A stretch of DNA of 64,000 nt from Sphingobacteriales bacterium. GTDB lineage: Bacteria > Bacteroidota > Bacteroidia > Chitinophagales > UBA2359. The position numbers and the translations under genes are program-made. Location of the stretch: contig JADJTG010000012.1 in assembly GCA_016711285.1 (NCBI GenBank), forward strand, positions 372,001 to 436,000, written 5' to 3'. This document shows, piece by piece, positions 52,619 to 62,753 of the stretch. How positions within the stretch are numbered: position 1 is the stretch's first letter; every line of letters begins with the position of its first letter. Under the pieces are notes generated by a model that ran no database searches, was not told where the DNA came from, and saw nothing but the letters and a program-made list of their open reading frames with translations.

Positions 52619-55186
52619 CTAAGGTGTCCAAAATTGCCCTTGTCCCGGATTACATACGGGGGCAGTAGGACAGCTTATATTCGTATTTGTAATAGTAGAA
52701 CACTGTGTTGATTGTACACGCACTTCAAAGCTATGCGCACCAGAAGCTACATTATTAAATATGTTGCTCGTTTGAAAAGCACCACCATCTATATTATATT
52801 CCAATGTACCCGCAGAAATAGTAGCCGATACGGTAATATTAGCCGTACCATCTGCATTACAAGTTCCGGTAACATTTACGACAGATACAGGATCAATAAT
52901 AATTTGTACTTCTGTATCTGCCACATTCAAATTATCCAAATCCAAACAATAAGCCGTGCCGACATCATGAGCATCTATTTGGGATATATCATTGGCAGTA
53001 CCATCACCTCTAATCATCGCTATATAATTCACTATATTGGCAGGTGTGTTGGTGTCGCCATAAGAAAGTCCATATACTGAATAAGTTCCGGCAGCCAAAG
53101 CAGTAAAATCAAAATCGGCGGTAGTGCCATAAATAACATCAACGATAGTACCCGCAGCATTGGTAAGTAAGAAAGCATAGCCAAAATAAGTAGGCGGCTC
53201 ATCTTCATTAAAGGCATCGTAGTTGGCAATAAAAGCAGCTGAAGCAGTAGTAAAATCCAACAAATCTGTTCCTTGACAGATATTAAAATCGGTAGTAATG
53301 GTGGTAGTATTAATATCGCCCGCATCAGGTGTGAGTGCCCCCATTTTCTGAATTTGATAATATCCGTGAACTGTATCAAAGTCAGAGCCTTCATTATCAG
53401 AGCCGGGTTGAGCCGCTGCATTGTTAGAGCCGGGTCCGTTATCTATTTGCCCGTCCGCACATTGATTGAACGCATCGGCATTAACAGAATGACAAGTGTT
53501 AGAGCCATTAATAATTTGACAAAGGTTGCAATGTGCATCACTTACGCCTGTTACCGGATCTACTGCACCGCCGCAATAATCTGAGTCATAGGGGCTATCG
53601 CCTACTTGTTCATAAGGCGAACCAGAACCCTGTCCGTTGCCCGGACCGCTATCGTAAATATCGTAACTATCATCATCATAAGTAGTATAAATGGCAAAAT
53701 TCCAAGTAGCACCATTAGCGGGTCTGCCGCCTAAAGCACTCCACGGAATACGCACTTCGGTAGTACCGTCACAGCCATTGAATATGGAGCGAAAATCAAA
53801 GGAAACTCCCACACCTTCGGCTCCGGCGTTGCGGTCTTCGACAACGGGAGTGCTACTGCCGGCTGCAAACAAAGCAGCGTAATCGCCTCCGTCTGTTGCA
53901 GGGGCTATCAAAGGATTAGGACCAATTTGCTCCACAAAGAAAAAATACTCGGGATCCCAGCCGGCGAAATCTACTTTTTTATTTTTAGGAGCTTGTGTGT
54001 TGGCTAATGTTACTGCTGAAGGTGTAGTGCTGTTGGTATTGTTGTCGGTATCAATTGCTACAAACAAATCCATTCTATCCAAACGCCCCGAATATTCGTG
54101 ATATGCAGAAGGTCCTCCTACTACCATCCACAAATAATCATTATCCCAAGTCACATAAAATTGTTTTACATCTGCTGTACCCCAATTAAGCGAACATATA
54201 TCATTATAATTATTCGTTTCTACATCATAAGTAACAATTCTTGCAGAACTTTCACCCGGAAAATCAGAATCAACCGTACTACCGCCTGCCATAGGTCCGG
54301 CATACGGATCTTCTACAATATGCTGATATTTATTAGCATCAATATTACCATCTAAAGTAGGGAATGTTTTGACATATTGGCAATCACAATCATCGCCAAA
54401 AGTACAATTAAGTATGGTGGAAGTATAACAATAATTTTGACCTGCATTATTCAAATAGTTGATGGTTGCCAAATTGTAATTAGTTCCTATCTGGGCAGGT
54501 GTAAGGGTAGATGAAAACACATAATATTCAACAGAAGACGCGGCGGGCAAAGAAGGAATAATTCCCGTTGCCTGCACCGGAGAACCACTAAAACCCGTTA
54601 CTTCTATCAAATTGGAAGTAATAAAACCATCTGTTGTATAGCGGATATAAATATGCTCTCCGGCAGAAGGTACTGCATTTAAAGTTACCACTACTTCCTT
54701 AGCAGGTGCTGCTGCACCCGCATCAGAACAATCATCTGGTTTTAAAAAAGCTGATAAAATATTAGCAGGTGCAGCAGCAGTTTGCATCACTAAAAAACTA
54801 ACTCCGCTCGCTCCATCGGCTGTTTTAAAAATATAGTAATCACCGACACTGCTTACATTGATGTAAAATGCTTGCGCGCAGCCCACACCATCATAAGTAG
54901 TTCCGGTATTCACGGTAACCAATTCATCGGCACCGCAAGGATTGGGACCAAATTCACTGTTATCTCCGCCCCAGCAACGCACCATTCTGAAATATTGATT
55001 ACCTGTGCCATTTGCCTGATCAGTATAAATACGAGTAGTACCTATACCAGCATTAAAACAAACCATATCGGCAGGATTTGACCAACCATTTGTAAAACCA
55101 GTTCCAATAATACCATTTTGAGCAACAATATTTAAACTCAAAAAAGTAACGATGGAAGCAAATAAAAATACGAGTTTGAAATTCAT
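52619..55186 (-). CDS. Secreted multi-domain protein without T9SS tail
   Basis: 855 residues. A signal peptide (MNFKLVFLFASIVTFLSLNI, then VAQ) is followed by a beta domain (residues about 24-130), and a domain opening FPTLDGNIDANKYQH that includes TWDNDYLWMVVGG and VRIPWSALGGRP. The latter resembles carbohydrate-binding or DOMON/CBM9-like folds found on glucodextranase-type proteins. An Asp-rich region, a module shared with the neighbours (FNICQGTDLLDFTTASAAF) and a final Ig-like domain follow. It ends in VCNPGQGQFWTP. It lies 39 nt after the preceding gene of the cluster. Sugar binding is inference. Confidence 0.75.
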   Translation of the reverse strand: MNFKLVFLFASIVTFLSLNIVAQNGIIGTGFTNGWSNPADMVCFNAGIGTTRIYTDQANGTGNQYFRMVRCWGGDNSEFGPNPCGADELVTVNTGTTYDGVGCAQAFYINVSSVGDYYIFKTADGASGVSFLVMQTAAAPANILSAFLKPDDCSDAGAAAPAKEVVVTLNAVPSAGEHIYIRYTTDGFITSNLIEVTGFSGSPVQATGIIPSLPAASSVEYYVFSSTLTPAQIGTNYNLATINYLNNAGQNYCYTSTILNCTFGDDCDCQYVKTFPTLDGNIDANKYQHIVEDPYAGPMAGGSTVDSDFPGESSARIVTYDVETNNYNDICSLNWGTADVKQFYVTWDNDYLWMVVGGPSAYHEYSGRLDRMDLFVAIDTDNNTNSTTPSAVTLANTQAPKNKKVDFAGWDPEYFFFVEQIGPNPLIAPATDGGDYAALFAAGSSTPVVEDRNAGAEGVGVSFDFRSIFNGCDGTTEVRIPWSALGGRPANGATWNFAIYTTYDDDSYDIYDSGPGNGQGSGSPYEQVGDSPYDSDYCGGAVDPVTGVSDAHCNLCQIINGSNTCHSVNADAFNQCADGQIDNGPGSNNAAAQPGSDNEGSDFDTVHGYYQIQKMGALTPDAGDINTTTITTDFNICQGTDLLDFTTASAAFIANYDAFNEDEPPTYFGYAFLLTNAAGTIVDVIYGTTADFDFTALAAGTYSVYGLSYGDTNTPANIVNYIAMIRGDGTANDISQIDAHDVGTAYCLDLDNLNVADTEVQIIIDPVSVVNVTGTCNADGTANITVSATISAGTLEYNIDGGAFQTSNIFNNVASGAHSFEVRVQSTQCSTITNTNISCPTAPVCNPGQGQFWTP

Positions 55187-55225
55187 ATTTTAAATGTTAT
55201 TTATTTATTTTAAACCATCAGATGA

Positions 55226-56956
55226 TTAATTACTTGCCGGAAAAGTTCCCACATTTGGCACACAAACAGGTAGCGCAACTGGTTGATAACCGAAGTCCGC
55301 ATCAACATAATCCTGTCCGCCTATCAAGGTAATCGGGGCAGTCGGGTCATTTCCCGTCGTCAAACTACTGCCCGATGGCTGACCGCCTACCACATCTACT
55401 ACATATACCCCCGGTGGCAAATTGTCAAATATGTAATTCCCGCCGCCGCTTGTCGTCGTTGTCGGATACAACACATCATCGCCACCACCCAACACGCCAT
55501 CAGGGCCGTACCACGTCAAGGCTACATCTACGCCATCTATCCCCGTACCTGACTCATCTTGTATGCCGTCTCCGTTCGTATCTTCCCATACATAATCCCC
55601 AATGCTGCCCGTACCTGTAAAGCCCGCATCTATCGACAAATTATTTGTGACACCGTCAAACACAAAACTGTCCGTTGAGCCAGCACCATTCAATCCTGTA
55701 ATATTATTCGCATTATCACCCTCCGGTGCTACTCCGCTCACCTGATAACCACTTGGTGTCGTGAATACGACATAGTAGTTGCCCGCAGGTACTCCCGCAA
55801 ATAAATAATTGCCACTCGCATCTGTTACATCTGTGAAACTCGTAGCCATATTCGTTGTAGCATCGTATAAGGTAGCTGTTACACCCGACAAAGGTTGATC
55901 GCTGCCATTATATATGCCATCGTTGTTGATATCTATGAACGCATAATCACCGATGCTCGCCGTAGCAGGTTGATAACCGAAGTCTGCATCAACATAATCC
56001 TGTCCGCCTATCAAGGTAATCGGGGCAGTCGGGTCATTTCCCGTAGTCAAACTGCTGCCCGATGGCTGACCGCCTACCACATCTACTACATATACCCCCG
56101 GTGGCAAATTGTCAAATATGTAATTCCCGCCGCCGCTTGTCGTCGTTGTCGGATACAACACATCATCGCCACCACCCAACACGCCATCAGGGCCGTACCA
56201 CGTCAAGGCTACATCTACTCCATCTATCCCCGTACCTGACTCATCTTGTATGCCATCTCCGTTCGTATCTTCCCATACATAGTCACCAATGCTGCCCGTA
56301 CCTGTAAAGCCCGCATCTATCGACAAATTATTCGTGACACCGTCAAACACAAAACTGTCCGTTGAGCCAGCACCATTCAATCCTGTAATATTATTCGCAT
56401 TATCACCCTCCGGTGCTACTCCGCTCACCTGATAACCACTCGGTGCCGTGAATACGACATAGTAGTTGCCCGCAGGTACGCCCGCAAATAAATAATTGCC
56501 ATTGTTTATATCTATAAATACATAATCGCCGATGCTCGCCGTAGCAGGTTGATAACCAAAGTCTGCATCAACATAATCCTGTCCGCCTGTCAAAGTAATC
56601 GGGGCAGTCGGGTCATTAGACGTTGTCAAAGTGCTGCCCGATGGCTGACCCCCTACCACATCTACTACATACACACCCGGTGGAAGATTGTCAAATACAT
56701 AATCGCCGCCGCCAATTGTCGTCGTTGTCGGATACACCACATCATCGCCGCCACCCAACACGCCATCAGGTCCGTACCACGTCAAGGCTACATCTACCCC
56801 ATCTATACCCGTACCCGACTCGTCTTGTAAGCCGTCTCCGTTCGTATCTTCCCATACATAATCACCAATGCTGCCAGTACCTGTAAAGCCCGCATCTATT
56901 GACAAATTATTCGTGGACACCGTCAAACACAAAACTGTCCGTTGAGCCAGCACCAT
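55226..56956 (-). CDS. SdrD_B-repeat protein, C-terminal segment
   Basis: 576 codons in frame with the end of the gene. Its apparent start is out of frame for the first 16 residues and becomes meaningful at TNNLSIDAGFTGTG. It contains modules II3, I3 (with an in-frame loss of 36 residues: FIDINN joins directly to GNYLFAG), II4, I4 and II5, and ends DFGYQP-VALPVCVPNVGTFP-ASN. An extra G near 56917 separates it from the middle segment. There is no T9SS domain. SdrD_B-like Cna-B folds are stiff stalk modules; the calcium-binding potential (DTNGDGIQDE) is read from the loops. Confidence 0.75.
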   Translation of the reverse strand: MVLAQRTVLCLTVSTNNLSIDAGFTGTGSIGDYVWEDTNGDGLQDESGTGIDGVDVALTWYGPDGVLGGGDDVVYPTTTTIGGGDYVFDNLPPGVYVVDVVGGQPSGSTLTTSNDPTAPITLTGGQDYVDADFGYQPATASIGDYVFIDINNGNYLFAGVPAGNYYVVFTAPSGYQVSGVAPEGDNANNITGLNGAGSTDSFVFDGVTNNLSIDAGFTGTGSIGDYVWEDTNGDGIQDESGTGIDGVDVALTWYGPDGVLGGGDDVLYPTTTTSGGGNYIFDNLPPGVYVVDVVGGQPSGSSLTTGNDPTAPITLIGGQDYVDADFGYQPATASIGDYAFIDINNDGIYNGSDQPLSGVTATLYDATTNMATSFTDVTDASGNYLFAGVPAGNYYVVFTTPSGYQVSGVAPEGDNANNITGLNGAGSTDSFVFDGVTNNLSIDAGFTGTGSIGDYVWEDTNGDGIQDESGTGIDGVDVALTWYGPDGVLGGGDDVLYPTTTTSGGGNYIFDNLPPGVYVVDVVGGQPSGSSLTTGNDPTAPITLIGGQDYVDADFGYQPVALPVCVPNVGTFPASN

Positions 56957-58290
56957 TCAATCCCGTAATATTATTCGCATTATCGCCCTCAGGAGCTACT
57001 CCGCTCACCTGATAGCCACTTGGTGCCGTGAATACGACATAGTAGTTCCCCGCAGGTACTCCCGCAAATAAATAATTGCCACTCGCATCTGTTACATCTG
57101 TGTAACTCGTAGCCATATTCGTCGTAGCATCGTATAAAGTTGCTGTTACGCCAGACAAAGGTTGATCACTGCCATTATAAAGACCGTCATTGTTTATATC
57201 TATAAATACATAATCGCCGATGCTCGCCGTAGCAGGTTGATAACCAAAGTCTGCATCAACATAATCCTGTCCGCCTGTCAAAGTAATCGGGGCAGTCGGG
57301 TCATTTCCGTAGTCAAACTGCTGCCCGATGGCTGACCGCCTACCACATCTACTACATATACCCTGGTGGCAAATTGTCAAATATGTAATTCGCCGCCGCC
57401 AATTGTCGTCGTTGTCGGATACAACACATCATCGCCACCACCCAACACGCCATCAGGGCCGTACCACGTCAAGGCTACATCTACTCCATCTATCCCCGTA
57501 CCTGACTCATCTTGTATGCCATCTCCGTTCGTATCTTCCCATACATAGTCACCAATGCTGCCCGTACCTGTAAAGCCCGCATCTATCGACAAATTATTCG
57601 TGACACCGTCAAAGGTAAAACTGTCCGTTGAACCCGCTCCATTCAACCCCGTAATGTTATTCGCATTGTCGCCCTCAGGAGCTGCTCCGCTCACTTGGTA
57701 GCCGCTTGGTGCCGTGAATACTACATAGTAGTTCCCCGAAGGTACCCCCGTGAATAAATAATTGCCACTTGCATCCGTTACATCTGTGTAACTCGTAGCC
57801 ATATTCGTCGTAGCATCGTATAAAGTTGCTGTTACGCCAGACAAAGGTTGATCACTGCCATTATAAACACCGTCATTGTTGATATCTATGAACACATAAT
57901 CACCGATGCTCGCCGTAGCGGGTTGATAACCGAAGTCCGCATCAACATAATCCTGTCCGCCTATCAACGTAATCGGGGCAGTCGGGTCATTTCCCGTCGT
58001 CAAACTGCTGCCCGATGGCTGACCGCCTACCACATCTACTACATATACCCCCGGTGGCAAATTGTCAAATATGTAATTCCCGCCGCCGCTTGTCGTCGTT
58101 GTCGGATACAACACATCATCGCCACCACCCAACACGCCATCAGGGCCGTACCACGTCAAGGCTACATCTACGCCATCTATCCCCGTACCCGACTCATCTT
58201 GTATGCCATCTCCGTTCGTATCTTCCCATACATAATCCCCAATGCTGCCTGTACCTGTGAAGCCCGCATCTATTGACAAGTTGTTTACAG
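55281..58290 (-). repeat. 687-nt (229-residue) tandem repeats of paired SdrD_B-like modules
   Basis: A type I module (FIDINNDGxYNGSDQPLSG) alternates with a type II module (YVWEDTNGDGIQDESG). The anchor ggttgataac occurs at 55281, 55968, 56548, 57235 and 57921, so spacings are 687, 580, 687 and 686. The short interval is a 108-nt in-frame deletion plus one inserted base. A diverged type I copy precedes the array. Confidence 0.9.
56907..57380 (-). CDS. SdrD_B-repeat protein, middle segment
   Basis: 157 codons, of which the last 130 are meaningful: the end of module II2 (GNDPTAPITLTGGQDYVDAD) and all of I2 (YVFIDINNDGLYNGSDQPLS). The first residues (MTICHQGICSRCGR) are a frame artefact. Several length changes cluster at 57307-57395, in CCCCC/CCC runs and at a switch between two repeat variants. 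It belongs to the gene running from 62062 to 55226. Confidence 0.6.
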   Translation of the reverse strand: MTICHQGICSRCGRRSAIGQQFDYGNDPTAPITLTGGQDYVDADFGYQPATASIGDYVFIDINNDGLYNGSDQPLSGVTATLYDATTNMATSYTDVTDASGNYLFAGVPAGNYYVVFTAPSGYQVSGVAPEGDNANNITGLNGAGSTDSFVFDGVHE

Positions 58291-61200
58291 AACCATCTAA
58301 AACAAAATCATCAGTTGAACCCACACCATTCGTCCCCGTAATATTGTTCGCATTGTCACCTTCAGGTGCTGCTCCGCTCACTTGGTAGCCGCTTGGGGTA
58401 GTGAACACCACATAATAAGTACCCGCCGGAACGCCTGTGAATAAATAATTGCCACTGGTATCTGTAGTTTGTGCATTTGCGCCTGAATATTGAGCAATAG
58501 CAGTATCTGCGGTAGCATCATATAATTCTACTGTTACACCCGCAAGTGGTAGTTCCCCATTGGCAGGTTCGTATAAGCCATCATTATCTAAATCTATAAA
58601 CGCCAAATCTCCTACATTTACACAATTTGTAACTGTATCTTGTCTGGAGCGCAAACAGCCTGCATCTATCAAGGAAGTTGGAGTACCTTGCAAGTAAGCG
58701 CGATGGAATATTTGTTCTCCGTTGGTCAATGGCAAGGCGTGAATAGCATAAGGATCCGTTACCCAAGGTGCATTTCCATCAGCAGAATATTCAATCACGA
58801 CATTTGCATTATCGGCAGTAACAGCGCAATTAGCCGTTGCCATGATATTACAAGCTGTTGGAGCAATGGTCGGCACATACGGATACACTTTCACTTGCAT
58901 AGTTTCATAAGGGCGGCAATCCGCCGAGCCGGGCAAAACGGTAGAGCGTACATATATATTATATGTTTTCACTTGGCAAGTATTATTGGGTGGAAGTGTG
59001 GCATCATTTAAAGGTGCTAATCCTACATAAGCCCCATCAGGGATAATAGGAACAGGAGCAGTACCTAAAGATATTACACCACCGCTACCGGCCACTGCAT
59101 TATAAACTGAAGTACCATCTGCCAATGTTGCAGGGGCTTCTAAAGCAATAAATTCAACTTCGGTATTGCTAGTAGCTATCAAATCAAATAAATTAGAAGC
59201 TGTTGAGGGAGTATTATTATTGGTACAAATATGTATGGTGTCTTCACTGCTGCCATCATAGAGGTCTGTAATCAAAGGAGCTACCGACACTTTTAAGTCA
59301 AAGTTAGTCTGACGACCACCAAAAGCATCTACCATAATATAATATACTTCACCGGGCGACAACGGTGGTGTAGCAATGGTATCACCATTCTCTAATTTAT
59401 CTGCACAATATACACGATTAGCGTCCCAATCATTTGTTCCCAAGCAACCATCTGTTTCATAAAGCACAAATTGTGCACCGGTGCTACCATCAGAATTAAT
59501 ATAAATAGAAGAAACATTATCTATTTGTACTCCCATAATAGGCTCGCTTCCACATACAATAGGCGGCACGGTAAATTTATACCATAAAGAACTTTCCAAT
59601 TGGGTGATACGACTACCGTTTGCATCGGTAGGGTCGCAGTAGGGACCCGGGGTTTCACCAATTTCCAAAGCGGGGTCAGTACCAAAGGGATCACCCGTAG
59701 CCAAAAATGAGTTACTTTGGTAAGTACCCGGACTTGAAATATCTAAAGCATCGGCACAATCATCAGCACCATTAGGCAAAATAGGAGGAGCGGTATAAAC
59801 AGAAGCGCACCAACCGATATCAACTACTGAAGCATCTGAGACAAACAAAAATGTCAAACAACCAGTAGGGCTGTCAGGACTGGCTCTCAAAATACCAAGC
59901 GGATTACTTTCACCGCCGTATTTTCCGATTAAAGGAGAATTAATGTCCGGTCCGTCGAATACATACAATAAGTCCCGACGTTCAGGGGTTAAATCCATCA
60001 TTCCCATATCCACATAAATCACCTCGCCGGCAGCAAAAGCAGCGGCATCAGGGCAATAAGTTTGAACTACGGTTTGGTTATTACCATAATTACCTGCACA
60101 GCCGCCCGGGTCGGCGAAAGTGAGGGTTTGGGTAGTATCCACCGTAATAGCAGCATTAACGGTAGGTGCGGCAGTACAAGTTACTTCAAATATAAAACCG
60201 GTTGCCACCCCCGTTTCACTTGAAATAAAATGCAGGGTTAATCCTCCATTAGAAGTTACATAAGTTCCTATTTTGGGAGCCGAGCCACCCTCGCCCGTGA
60301 TAACAGTGGAAATATTGGCAGCAGTAGAGGTACCATCGTGCATATATAAATAATCATTACCGCTTAAAACCGTTTCATTGACACTATTTTCGCCGGGTTG
60401 CAAAATCGCAATACCGCCCAAAGATCCATCGGGCCCGGTCTCTATGAGCATCAACTGCTGACCGGGTGTGGAAGGCACCAATGTAAGTGTATAGTCTTCA
60501 TTATTACTATAACAATTACTTTGCCCTGTAGGGTGTGTGCCGGAACAATCGTTGGAGTTACTGTCGGTGATGGTAATAGTAGAGCCGCAATTAACAACTA
60601 CAGTAGAGCCATCTGTTACGCCGTTCATAGCAATTGTCTGATTACCGGCTCCGGCAGCAATAAAGTTGAGGATAATATCAAAAGTTTTAGTACCGAGGTT
60701 ACAGTTCAAATCCCACACACGAATATAGAGTACCGTACCGCCTTGTAAATTGGAAGCACTTACACCATCATCGGCACTTAAATGGTCGCCATCACAAGCC
60801 AACAAAGTCAAATCATCGCAAGTACCTTCAATAGAGCCGCCGGTTTGATAGTAAATAGCCGATGCTAAACTTGTACCGGAAGAAGTGCCGCCTACATTCG
60901 TGAAGTCTATATCTACACTACCACCACCAGCAGGCACTACATATTTAAACCAGGCATCTTCACAATCTATAGGGTCAGTAAAACCACCGCAAGTGGGTGC
61001 TGCTACCGCTGATACAGAGCCATTTGTGCCTTGTCCGGCAGTAGTACCTATTGTGATAAGAGGTGCTACTTCGCAAGGTGTTTCTATAATTAAAGGATTG
61101 AATACAGGGTTAATAGTAAATTGTACATCTCCGTTGCAGTCATAGTCCCATACTCTTATAAAATAATTTTGTCCGGCATCTACCACAAAATTCAACTCAG

Positions 61201-62062
61201 CGGGAGTACCCGCATCGTGGAAATTATCACAAGCCAATGGAGTGAGGGTAGGACAAGCATCTTGATATACTTCATACGCCAAACTTGTGCCTGTTGCACC
61301 ACCGCCGGTGCGGGTAATGTCAAAAGTAACATCGCCATCGGAGGGGGCTGTAAACTGAAACCAAGTATCTTCACAGTTAAAAATATAATTGCCGCAAGCA
61401 GGTTCAGGATAATCGGTGAGAGAAGTAGTGGTGCCGGTGGTGTTTCCATTTGATACTACATTGGCAGTAAGTGCCGGAGCAGGATCTCCGCAGGGGTCAT
61501 TGAGCAAAACATATTCAGTAATACAAAGTTGCACACCGGATCTGAGGTCATTACAGTTATAATCCCAAGCACGGATAAAAATAGTTTCACCGGGAGTATA
61601 ACCATAAATATCATAAGTGTATAAATCATGATTCCCCTCTGGTCCGTCATATAAGCAAATATCGGGAGTAAGTGGCAAAGCAGCGCAAGTTCCCGAATAA
61701 AGTGCAAAATTTATCCAATAACTCGAATTGGTTATATTCAAATTAAACACCCCCGAAGCCGGCACTACATAGCGAAACCAACCATCATTACAGCCATCAG
61801 GATCAGAAGAAGGCAGCCAGCCCACCGCAACACCGCAAAAAGCATCATCGGGGATAGGAGCAAAAGCCGAGGAAGTCCCTGTAAGCGTTTCAGGTAAATT
61901 AACCGTATTGCAAAAACCTCCATCAACAACAGAACCCGATAGCAAAGGAGCTATGGCAGTAACGCCGGAGCAGGGGTCATTAGATTGGGCATTAGCATTA
62001 AAATAAATTACAATTAATAATATATAAAGTAATTGAATTAAAAAAGAATAGAGATGTTTCAT
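57377..62062 (-). CDS. Secreted pre-peptidase/CUB/SdrD_B multi-domain protein, N-terminal segment
   Basis: 1,561 codons. A signal peptide (FLIQLLYILLIVIYFNANAQ) is followed by three pre-peptidase C-terminal-like beta-sandwiches with GYTPGETIFIRAWDYNCN or INCEDAWFKYVVP motifs (residues about 30-480), a CUB-like domain (VVNCGSTITITDSNSNDCSG), a further beta domain, and a GEVYYIMVDAFGG unit. The SdrD_B-like array starts near residue 1240. The frame is lost at 57395 after GGGDDVLYPTTTT. The real gene should run to 55226. Upstream, 79 nt separate it from the TPR gene. Likely a surface protein. Confidence 0.85.
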   Translation of the reverse strand: MKHLYSFLIQLLYILLIVIYFNANAQSNDPCSGVTAIAPLLSGSVVDGGFCNTVNLPETLTGTSSAFAPIPDDAFCGVAVGWLPSSDPDGCNDGWFRYVVPASGVFNLNITNSSYWINFALYSGTCAALPLTPDICLYDGPEGNHDLYTYDIYGYTPGETIFIRAWDYNCNDLRSGVQLCITEYVLLNDPCGDPAPALTANVVSNGNTTGTTTSLTDYPEPACGNYIFNCEDTWFQFTAPSDGDVTFDITRTGGGATGTSLAYEVYQDACPTLTPLACDNFHDAGTPAELNFVVDAGQNYFIRVWDYDCNGDVQFTINPVFNPLIIETPCEVAPLITIGTTAGQGTNGSVSAVAAPTCGGFTDPIDCEDAWFKYVVPAGGGSVDIDFTNVGGTSSGTSLASAIYYQTGGSIEGTCDDLTLLACDGDHLSADDGVSASNLQGGTVLYIRVWDLNCNLGTKTFDIILNFIAAGAGNQTIAMNGVTDGSTVVVNCGSTITITDSNSNDCSGTHPTGQSNCYSNNEDYTLTLVPSTPGQQLMLIETGPDGSLGGIAILQPGENSVNETVLSGNDYLYMHDGTSTAANISTVITGEGGSAPKIGTYVTSNGGLTLHFISSETGVATGFIFEVTCTAAPTVNAAITVDTTQTLTFADPGGCAGNYGNNQTVVQTYCPDAAAFAAGEVIYVDMGMMDLTPERRDLLYVFDGPDINSPLIGKYGGESNPLGILRASPDSPTGCLTFLFVSDASVVDIGWCASVYTAPPILPNGADDCADALDISSPGTYQSNSFLATGDPFGTDPALEIGETPGPYCDPTDANGSRITQLESSLWYKFTVPPIVCGSEPIMGVQIDNVSSIYINSDGSTGAQFVLYETDGCLGTNDWDANRVYCADKLENGDTIATPPLSPGEVYYIMVDAFGGRQTNFDLKVSVAPLITDLYDGSSEDTIHICTNNNTPSTASNLFDLIATSNTEVEFIALEAPATLADGTSVYNAVAGSGGVISLGTAPVPIIPDGAYVGLAPLNDATLPPNNTCQVKTYNIYVRSTVLPGSADCRPYETMQVKVYPYVPTIAPTACNIMATANCAVTADNANVVIEYSADGNAPWVTDPYAIHALPLTNGEQIFHRAYLQGTPTSLIDAGCLRSRQDTVTNCVNVGDLAFIDLDNDGLYEPANGELPLAGVTVELYDATADTAIAQYSGANAQTTDTSGNYLFTGVPAGTYYVVFTTPSGYQVSGAAPEGDNANNITGTNGVGSTDDFVLDGSVNNLSIDAGFTGTGSIGDYVWEDTNGDGIQDESGTGIDGVDVALTWYGPDGVLGGGDDVLYPTTTTSGGGNYIFDNLPPGVYVVDVVGGQPSGSSLTTGNDPTAPITLIGGQDYVDADFGYQPATASIGDYVFIDINNDGVYNGSDQPLSGVTATLYDATTNMATSYTDVTDASGNYLFTGVPSGNYYVVFTAPSGYQVSGAAPEGDNANNITGLNGAGSTDSFTFDGVTNNLSIDAGFTGTGSIGDYVWEDTNGDGIQDESGTGIDGVDVALTWYGPDGVLGGGDDVLYPTTTTIGGGELHI

Positions 62063-62141
62063 AAAAAAAAATTTATCAGTAAATAATAAAGCGACTATAA
62101 TGCCGATAGCTTAAGAAATAAAAGCTGGCATATAAAGAAAA

Positions 62142-62753
62142 TTATTTATCGGTAGAGACCTGATACTGTTGCATTAATGCTTGAAAAGAAGCACAGTAAG
62201 AGTCTGCTTTTTCCTGAAGCGTAGTATCTAAAGAAGCTGCCTTTTTGAAGTCGTCACACAGATCCATAGCAAAACTCAATTTTGAAACATCTATTGAATT
62301 TTGGTCGTTATTATCGTAATTATCCATTACTGCTCGATATTTCCTCATTGCCCTTTCAAATACATAATCTGCATTATCAGAGTCGTACTGAATAGCCTTA
62401 GAAATATCGGCAATAAATTTTTGCGGTTCAAGATAAGGCTGCAATTTGGCACGATAATAATAAGCGGGAGCATAATCCGGCTTTAGTGCAATACTGCGGC
62501 TCATATCGCCGAAAGCTTGTTGGGTATGCTTCAAATAGCGATGCGCCAACCCGCGATAATAAAAAGCCTCATAATCATTCGGGTTTTGCAACAAAGCTGC
62601 ATCAAAATGTGCGATAGCTTCCGACAAACGACCGCTCTCAAAAGCCGACATCGCTTGTTGTTTTCCCGAAACAGATGTTGCATTTTGGGCATATATAATA
62701 TTACTCCAACAACACAACATCAAGAAAAGATAATAGTAGATAGTATTACTCAT
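62142..62753 (-). CDS. Exported TPR protein, first gene of the adhesin cluster
   Basis: 203 residues. A signal peptide (YYYLFLMLCCWSNIIYAQ) is followed by three TPR units (residues about 30-130: AMSAFESGRLSEAIAHFDAA, NPNDYEAFYYRGLAHRYLKH, KPDYAPAYYYRAKLQPYLEP) and a helical tail. Small periplasmic or surface TPR proteins often serve as assembly partners. Its place ahead of the giant genes suggests help in their export or assembly, but that is inference from position only. Confidence 0.8.
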   Translation of the reverse strand: MSNTIYYYLFLMLCCWSNIIYAQNATSVSGKQQAMSAFESGRLSEAIAHFDAALLQNPNDYEAFYYRGLAHRYLKHTQQAFGDMSRSIALKPDYAPAYYYRAKLQPYLEPQKFIADISKAIQYDSDNADYVFERAMRKYRAVMDNYDNNDQNSIDVSKLSFAMDLCDDFKKAASLDTTLQEKADSYCASFQALMQQYQVSTDK

